From Xenorhabdus sp014467285 (lineage in GTDB: Bacteria; Pseudomonadota; Gammaproteobacteria; Enterobacterales; Enterobacteriaceae): DNA of 64,000 nucleotides. The notes below the pieces were generated by a model that saw only the letters and a list, made by a program, of their open reading frames with translations, had not been told where the DNA came from and ran no database searches. Shown piece after piece: positions 59,114 to 64,000 of the stretch; the stretch's first letter is position 1; each line of letters opens with the position of its first letter. A program made the position numbers and the translations under genes. The DNA lies in assembly GCF_014467285.1 (NCBI RefSeq), contig NZ_NKHR01000003.1:282338-346337 (forward strand), written 5' to 3'.

Positions 59114-60331
59114 ATGGAATTTCGTAACCTGACTCCCTTTGCGGTGATGAACTATTCGATGTTGGATGCCGAAGAGACTGAGCATCACGTCGCGGTAATG
59201 AAAATCGGCTACCAGCTACTGCCTGCCGGGCCGGGAGAATACAGCGCCGAATTACTGCCCGCACCGTCCTTGTGTTTACAGGATGAATATCGCGGGCAAA
59301 TGAATGCCTCGCAGGTGTTGCAGGAGAGTGATCTTGCGCCATTCAAGCCCCATTGCGATGTGATTGTTAACGGCACAGCTTATGCACCTGATGGCCGTCC
59401 CTGTAGCGAATTTCCCGTGCGGTTGGAAGTAAAAAACAAGCAGGGCCAGTCCCTGCTCGACAAAACCCTGACTGTGACCGGTGAACGGGAATTTATCCGT
59501 GACGCCAGCGGCAACTGGCAACTGACTGACCCGAAACCCTTTACCACACTGCGGTTGGATTATCGCTACGCCTTTGGGGGCGAATGCAAAATTCAGGCAG
59601 ACGATAAAGCGAGCAAACAGCTTAACGAAAGCGATCGGCTGACACCGGAACAACGCCGGCAACACCCGGACGGGGAAAATGCGCCTGTTGCTCATGCCGT
59701 GTGTGAAACCAATCCGCTGGGAACGGGGTTTATCACGCCGTGGTATGCCGGTGCCAAACAACTCACCCGCTACCCTGCCCCGCGCATTCTCCGACCGGAT
59801 GCGCCGTTTACCGCGCCGCATTTTGCGGCGCAACTGAATGGCACGTTACCGCCCGATACGCCGGCCTGTCAGCCACAGGGCATGGGCTTTACCGGCCGCC
59901 CGTGGCTGCCCCGCCGCCAGCTTGCCGGCACTTACGATGCCGAATGGCTGGAACATCGCCACCCTTATCTGCCGAAAGATTTTGACTTCGGCTACTGGAA
60001 CGGCGCGCCGGCTGACCAGCAAATTGACTGGCCGGAAACGGATATCGCCCTCACCCTGAGCGGCCTGACTCCCAATGGTGACCTGCATGTCACCCTGCCG
60101 GGGCATCGTCCGTTTATCCTGCTGCGCATGCACAACGGCATGCTGCTGCCCGTACCGATGCGTATGGATACGTTAATTATCGACAGCGAGGCAAGGACTC
60201 TGCATATGACCTGCCGGTTGAATTTCAAAGCTGATATGCCTGTGCGAGTCGCTGAAGCCCGGTTTGAAATCAACCCGGATGCACCGTTGCTCAAACTGGC
60301 CCCACTGGAAGAGGAGAAAATGGATGGCTGA
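59114..60331 (+). CDS. DUF2169 T6SS adaptor protein
   Basis: This 405-aa protein is a DUF2169 protein: EFRNLTPFAVMNYSMLDAEE at the start, DYRYAFGGECKIQ, NPLGTGFITPWYAGAKQL and QPQGMGFTGRPWLPRRQLAG. DUF2169 proteins are found between vgrG and PAAR/Rhs effector genes and are thought to help mount the PAAR-effector complex on VgrG. It lies 15 bases after vgrG and overlaps the next gene by 8 bases, so the cassette is one operon. Confidence 0.9.
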   Translation: MEFRNLTPFAVMNYSMLDAEETEHHVAVMKIGYQLLPAGPGEYSAELLPAPSLCLQDEYRGQMNASQVLQESDLAPFKPHCDVIVNGTAYAPDGRPCSEFPVRLEVKNKQGQSLLDKTLTVTGEREFIRDASGNWQLTDPKPFTTLRLDYRYAFGGECKIQADDKASKQLNESDRLTPEQRRQHPDGENAPVAHAVCETNPLGTGFITPWYAGAKQLTRYPAPRILRPDAPFTAPHFAAQLNGTLPPDTPACQPQGMGFTGRPWLPRRQLAGTYDAEWLEHRHPYLPKDFDFGYWNGAPADQQIDWPETDIALTLSGLTPNGDLHVTLPGHRPFILLRMHNGMLLPVPMRMDTLIIDSEARTLHMTCRLNFKADMPVRVAEARFEINPDAPLLKLAPLEEEKMDG

Positions 60332-60680
60332 TAACTACCTCGCCCGCACTGCGGGGAGCTGGATGATTGTCGGCATGCTGCCGGACGTGTGTAAAACCCC
60401 GATGGGGCCGTCCACACCGCCGATCCCCTATCCGGTGGTCGCTAAACTGGCAGACAGTTCGGCGCCGGAGAAAACCGTGCGGGCTAATGGCAAACCGGTG
60501 GTGGTGTTTGCCCAGAGTTTTGTCCCACAAACAATTGGCGACCAGCCCGGTGTGGCGAATGGCGTCAAAAGTGGCACCGTGGGCGGCAAATGCCACCCGA
60601 AAGATCACACCCGCACGGTGCGGGCCGGCAATAAGCTGGTACTGCGCCATGGGGATACATTTTGGATGAATGGGGCATAG
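60324..60680 (+). CDS. DUF4150 PAAR-like spike-tip protein
   Basis: This 118-aa protein begins MADNYLARTAGSWMIVGMLP and belongs to the DUF4150 PAAR-like group (DVCKTPMGPSTPPIPYPVVA, SFVPQTIGDQPG, KCHPKDHTRTVRAGNKLVLR). Such proteins cap the VgrG spike and carry the effector. It overlaps the DUF2169 stop and ends 10 bases before the rhs ATG. Conserved Cys/His residues (CKTP, CHPKDH) could hold a metal at the tip. Confidence 0.87.
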   Translation: MADNYLARTAGSWMIVGMLPDVCKTPMGPSTPPIPYPVVAKLADSSAPEKTVRANGKPVVVFAQSFVPQTIGDQPGVANGVKSGTVGGKCHPKDHTRTVRAGNKLVLRHGDTFWMNGA

Positions 60681-60690
60681 GGAGGGAGCC

Positions 60691-63600
60691 ATGTCAGAGA
60701 CAATACTCGCCACACCGGATAGCGACGATGTTAGAGCCGAAAAATATTGTCAAGAATTTAACATCCGCACACAGGCTGAGGCGGAGAAAGCGCTAAGCAA
60801 TGCTGATACGTTATACCGACAAAGTTCCCGCTTTTATGGTGATGACGGAAACGACCCGGAATTAGACGTTTACTATAATCAGGCAGACGCTGACTTCACC
60901 GCTCAGTCTTTTAAGAAAACCGCTCAAGATACCGTTGAAAAATTCAAAAGTGGTGAGTTTCCAAAGAAAGAATGGGAAGAAGAGCAAGAAGAAGACGGTC
61001 ATCCCGGACCCAATGCAGCGTTGCCTCAAAAGACGCGGAACGACAGCCCGACGGGTGAAGGCAACACACTGGGCAGTGTTGTCGGGCAAGCCGGTGCCGC
61101 ACAAAATCCGCCCCATGAAGCCAACCCCAGCGTTAAACCTGAAGCTCCGGCGGAAAAAGGGATGTGGGATAAGACCGTTGACTGGTTTCAGGAAACCGCC
61201 GGTGACATCAAAAAATGGGTTGATGAGAGTAAACATAATCTGGAGGCAGCCTGGGATAAGCCAGGGGAAGCGGCTATCGGGGCCGGAAAAGCGCTCTGGA
61301 ATACCGTGCCTGAAATGGGGGAATTGTTTGGCAAGGGGATGGTCGTTGCCGCGACAGCCCCGGCCGTGGCGGCCGAAAAAGTCTGGGAATATATGGGCGG
61401 CGCTCCGGCCGGTGTTGCTGAAATGCAGCAAAAGGCCATGGCAGCGGTGAATGCGGATGCAATTAAGATGGAAATGCAAAGCGATGCAGAAAAAGGGGGC
61501 GCCCTCGCTTTCGATATCGGCAGCATAGCCATGGCCGGGGCAGGGATACTTAAAGGCGCAGCAAAAGGTGCCGCAAAAACCACAGCCAAAGCTGAAAGCA
61601 AGGTGTTGAGTGAAGAAGCCAAAGCCGCCGAAGCGGCGGGAGCTAAAATCAAAGGCCAGTCGCAGGAAACCGCCAACCCTGCGCCTGCCAAACCCAAAAA
61701 CAACGAAAAAGACCCGGTTGACAACCCGTCCAGCAACAAGGAGGGGAGTTGTAACGGGACTTGTACGAAAAAAAGCGAACCCGTTGATGTGGCAACCGGC
61801 GACTTCCTGCAAGTCTGGCCAGTGATTGCCATCCCCGGATTGTTGCCGATTACGCTGACCCGCACCTATCGCTCAACCGCCCGGCTCAATGGCCTGTTTG
61901 GGCCGAAATGGGCGGATGACTGGTCACGTCAGTTGGAACTGGCCGATGGCAAAGTGAATTTTACCGATGCCGATGGTGTGATCTACGATTTCAGCACGCC
62001 GGATAACGCGGTGCTCGCCCGTAACCAGCATATTCCTCATTACGTGCTGACAGGGGAACTACGCGGCGAACTGCAACTCACCGATCGCCAGTCCCAGCTC
62101 ACTTACCATTTTAATCACGCTGCCGGATCGCTTCGTAAGCTGTCCGCGATCACGGATCGCCGTCAGAATGCGATCCGCTTTATCTATGATAAGCAGTCGC
62201 AACTGATCGAAGCCACGCGCACAGATGGTTTCCGGCTGATGCTGGGTTATCAGGGACAGCAACTCCAGACCGTGGATTATCTTGATCAGCAAAAACAACA
62301 ACGGCTGGTCACCTGCCACTATGATCCGCAGGGCTATCTGAGTGAATGTGAGGCGTTCCAGCACAACCATCTGTGGCATGAATATGATGTGCAGGGGCGC
62401 ATGACCCGCTGGCACGATACCGATCAGACTGATCTGCATCTCACTTATGATGCACAGGGACGGGTGATCAGTATGACGTCTCCCAGCGGTTACTGGAGTG
62501 ATCGGTTCCGCTATGATGATCAAGCGCGTATTACTACCTATACGGACGCCGAAGGTGGCGAAACCCAGCATTACTACGATCATAATTGGCTGGTGATCCG
62601 TGAAGTCGATCCGCTGGGGCGCATCACCCGCCGCCAGTGGCGCCATAGCCAAATCGTCTGGGAAGCCGATCCCGCAGGTGGGATCACCACCTTCGATTAC
62701 AACCCGGATGGGGCACTGACCGAAGTGAAGCTGCCGGCCGGCGATACCTTTGCTTACGGTTATGACGAACACGGGCAGCTTATCGAAAGTGTCCTGCCGA
62801 CCGGCGAACGCTGGCAATTTCACTATGATGAGCAGGGCAACCTGACCGCGCTGACTAACCCACTCGGCCATCAAGAAAAATATCAATATGGCACCCACGG
62901 TGAGTTACGCCAGCGTTTACTGCCGGATGGCCGCCAATGGCACTACGCCTACGACGAACGGCAACGTCTGGCGGCTGTGATGACGCCAGACGGTCAGACC
63001 ACTGGTCTGCAACTGGATGAACTGGGCCGTCTGCGCCAGCTCACCGATGCCCTGAAGCAGCAGACTCACTATCGTTACAGTGACGACCATGCCAGCCTTA
63101 ACGGCAGCCTGACCGAAGTGGAACTGCCGGACGGCACCACGCAGCAACTGGCCTATGACAGTGAACGGCGTGTCGTGGCGGTGACTGATGGCGAAGGCCG
63201 TACCACCCGCTACACTTACGGTGCATTTGACCTGCTCAATCAGGTGGCCCGGCCCGACGGCACTGTATTACATTTTGGCTATGACCGCCTGACCCGGTTG
63301 AACTCAGTGACCGCCTCCACCGGTGAAACTTATCGCTATGAACGGGATGCCGCCGGTCAGATTATCCGCGAAACTGATTTTACCGGACGTACCCTCGACT
63401 ATCAGTACGATAAATTAGGACGACGCACACAGGTGCAGTATTCCGACGGGCAGCAGCTCCGCTGGCACTATTCGGCTATTGGTCTATTGGTTAAACAGGA
63501 AAGCTGGCAGCCGGAAGAAAACCAACTGGTGCTGAAAGCCACGATTAGTTACGAATACAACAAGCGGCATCAGTTGGTGAAAGCCATTAATACCGATGCT

Positions 63601-64000
63601 GTTGTAGAATACGAATATGACAAGGCCACCGGCTTGCCGACCTGTGAGCGTATCAATGGGCGGGAAATCACGCGCGAATGGGACAACCTGACCGGACGTC
63701 CACTCAGTGAACACCTCGATGGCAACACGCTGCACTTCGGTTATAACTCAATAGGTGCACTGAACCATTTCCAGCTCAACCAGCATACGCCGCTGACATT
63801 CCAGCATGATGCACTGGGACGGGAAACAGTGCGCGAAAGTGCCAACGGGTTTATCCTTGCCAGCCGCTACACCGCAACCGGTTTGCTGGCACATCAGTCG
63901 GCCGGGCAGGCCACCCACCTGTTCCGGGAAACACTGGCACAAAATGACCCGCACTCCCCGCCGCAAGCCACTGCCGTCAACCGGAGCTGGCAATATGACC
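60691..64000 (+). CDS. T6SS Rhs effector, N-terminal and core part (3' end outside window)
   Basis: The frame is open from ATG 60691 (GGGAGGGAGCC upstream) to the window end, 1103 codons without a stop. The N-terminal ~350 residues are charged (KEWEEEQEEDG) with hydrophobic stretches near 210-230 (GMVVAATAPAVAAEKV) and 270-290 (ALAFDIGSIAMAGAGILKG), probable pre-membrane helices. A DUF6531-type segment starts near 363 (EPVDVATGDFLQVWPVIAIP, LTRTYRSTARLNGLFGPKWA). Many YD repeats follow and should form the Rhs cocoon. The cleavage site and the C-terminal toxin lie beyond the window, so toxicity type is unknown. No Eag (DUF1795) chaperone gene is seen; DUF2169 takes its place. Confidence 0.92.
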   Translation, partial: MSETILATPDSDDVRAEKYCQEFNIRTQAEAEKALSNADTLYRQSSRFYGDDGNDPELDVYYNQADADFTAQSFKKTAQDTVEKFKSGEFPKKEWEEEQEEDGHPGPNAALPQKTRNDSPTGEGNTLGSVVGQAGAAQNPPHEANPSVKPEAPAEKGMWDKTVDWFQETAGDIKKWVDESKHNLEAAWDKPGEAAIGAGKALWNTVPEMGELFGKGMVVAATAPAVAAEKVWEYMGGAPAGVAEMQQKAMAAVNADAIKMEMQSDAEKGGALAFDIGSIAMAGAGILKGAAKGAAKTTAKAESKVLSEEAKAAEAAGAKIKGQSQETANPAPAKPKNNEKDPVDNPSSNKEGSCNGTCTKKSEPVDVATGDFLQVWPVIAIPGLLPITLTRTYRSTARLNGLFGPKWADDWSRQLELADGKVNFTDADGVIYDFSTPDNAVLARNQHIPHYVLTGELRGELQLTDRQSQLTYHFNHAAGSLRKLSAITDRRQNAIRFIYDKQSQLIEATRTDGFRLMLGYQGQQLQTVDYLDQQKQQRLVTCHYDPQGYLSECEAFQHNHLWHEYDVQGRMTRWHDTDQTDLHLTYDAQGRVISMTSPSGYWSDRFRYDDQARITTYTDAEGGETQHYYDHNWLVIREVDPLGRITRRQWRHSQIVWEADPAGGITTFDYNPDGALTEVKLPAGDTFAYGYDEHGQLIESVLPTGERWQFHYDEQGNLTALTNPLGHQEKYQYGTHGELRQRLLPDGRQWHYAYDERQRLAAVMTPDGQTTGLQLDELGRLRQLTDALKQQTHYRYSDDHASLNGSLTEVELPDGTTQQLAYDSERRVVAVTDGEGRTTRYTYGAFDLLNQVARPDGTVLHFGYDRLTRLNSVTASTGETYRYERDAAGQIIRETDFTGRTLDYQYDKLGRRTQVQYSDGQQLRWHYSAIGLLVKQESWQPEENQLVLKATISYEYNKRHQLVKAINTDAVVEYEYDKATGLPTCERINGREITREWDNLTGRPLSEHLDGNTLHFGYNSIGALNHFQLNQHTPLTFQHDALGRETVRESANGFILASRYTATGLLAHQSAGQATHLFRETLAQNDPHSPPQATAVNRSWQYD

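Noticed and set aside
58205..59188. Minus-strand frame of 327 codons within vgrG
   Set aside because: It is fully antisense to a conserved GC-rich gene, where long shadow frames are expected.
60862..62898. Minus-strand frames opposite the rhs gene
   Set aside because: The plus strand is continuously open with recognisable DUF6531 and YD repeats; the antisense frames have no supporting features.

Overview
The window looks like a chromosomal segment of a Xenorhabdus-type bacterium (Morganellaceae; Photorhabdus is the main alternative). The housekeeping proteins are close to E. coli orthologues in sequence and order. They are interspersed with accessory DNA typical of insect-pathogenic Xenorhabdus and Photorhabdus: T6SS vgrG/rhs cassettes, a TccC/Rhs-type remnant, an invasin-like adhesin, IS256 debris and very AT-rich intergenic DNA. 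A run of 100 N at 39394-39493 shows that this is a draft scaffold. All family names are from recognition of the translated sequence; no database search was run.

Layout. (1) 1-8170: the translation/RNA-decay cluster infB(partial)-rbfA-truB-rpsO-pnp-nlpI-yrbN-deaD in the E. coli order, with terminators after rpsO, pnp and deaD and the RNase III-type hairpin of the pnp leader. (2) 8223-13842, minus strand: the BtsSR pyruvate-type two-component system, then an invasin-like inverse autotransporter. (3) 13843-18044: AT-rich DNA holding an orphan FimB-type recombinase, a small hypothetical gene and an MFS exporter. (4) 18394-20693: the yhbT-yhbS-yhbQ-yhbP neighbourhood, with ubiT decayed. (5) 20742-24303, minus strand: nrdDG behind paired NrdR boxes, with NrdD lacking its ATP-cone domain, then ridA and pyrI.

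(6) 24.3-40.2 kb: an accessory block lying exactly between pyrI and pyrB, which are normally one operon. It carries a four-gene Xre/unknown/VUT-transporter/phosphoesterase operon, a YdeP-like molybdoenzyme and a T6SS cassette (DUF4123 adaptor, VasX-like toxin, four tandem immunity genes of which one is broken). (7) 40.2-41.4 kb: pyrB with its pyrL leader peptide and attenuator. (8) 41.5-49.3 kb: an AhpD-like protein, RNase Z and an RNA-repair locus, in which divergent rtcR faces a sigma54 promoter, a structured tRNA-like leader RNA, a slipin, rtcB, a nucleotidyltransferase and an amber-interrupted kptA. (9) 49.3-53.8 kb: a LysE exporter, an unknown protein, an Rhs/TccC remnant, then argF-rraB-yjgM. 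(10) 54.5-55.8 kb: three secreted glycine-rich repeat proteins. (11) 55.9-64.0 kb: an IS256 remnant, then a T6SS vgrG-DUF2169-DUF4150-rhs cassette running off the window.

In E. coli ridA-pyrI-pyrB-pyrL and argI-rraB-yjgM lie close together. Here that backbone is opened twice, so the region behaves as an insertion hot spot. The most distinctive observations are the glycine-rich trio, the tRNA-like leader of the rtc operon, the immunity array, the split pyrBI operon, the ATP-cone-less NrdD and the four-gene Xre/VUT operon.
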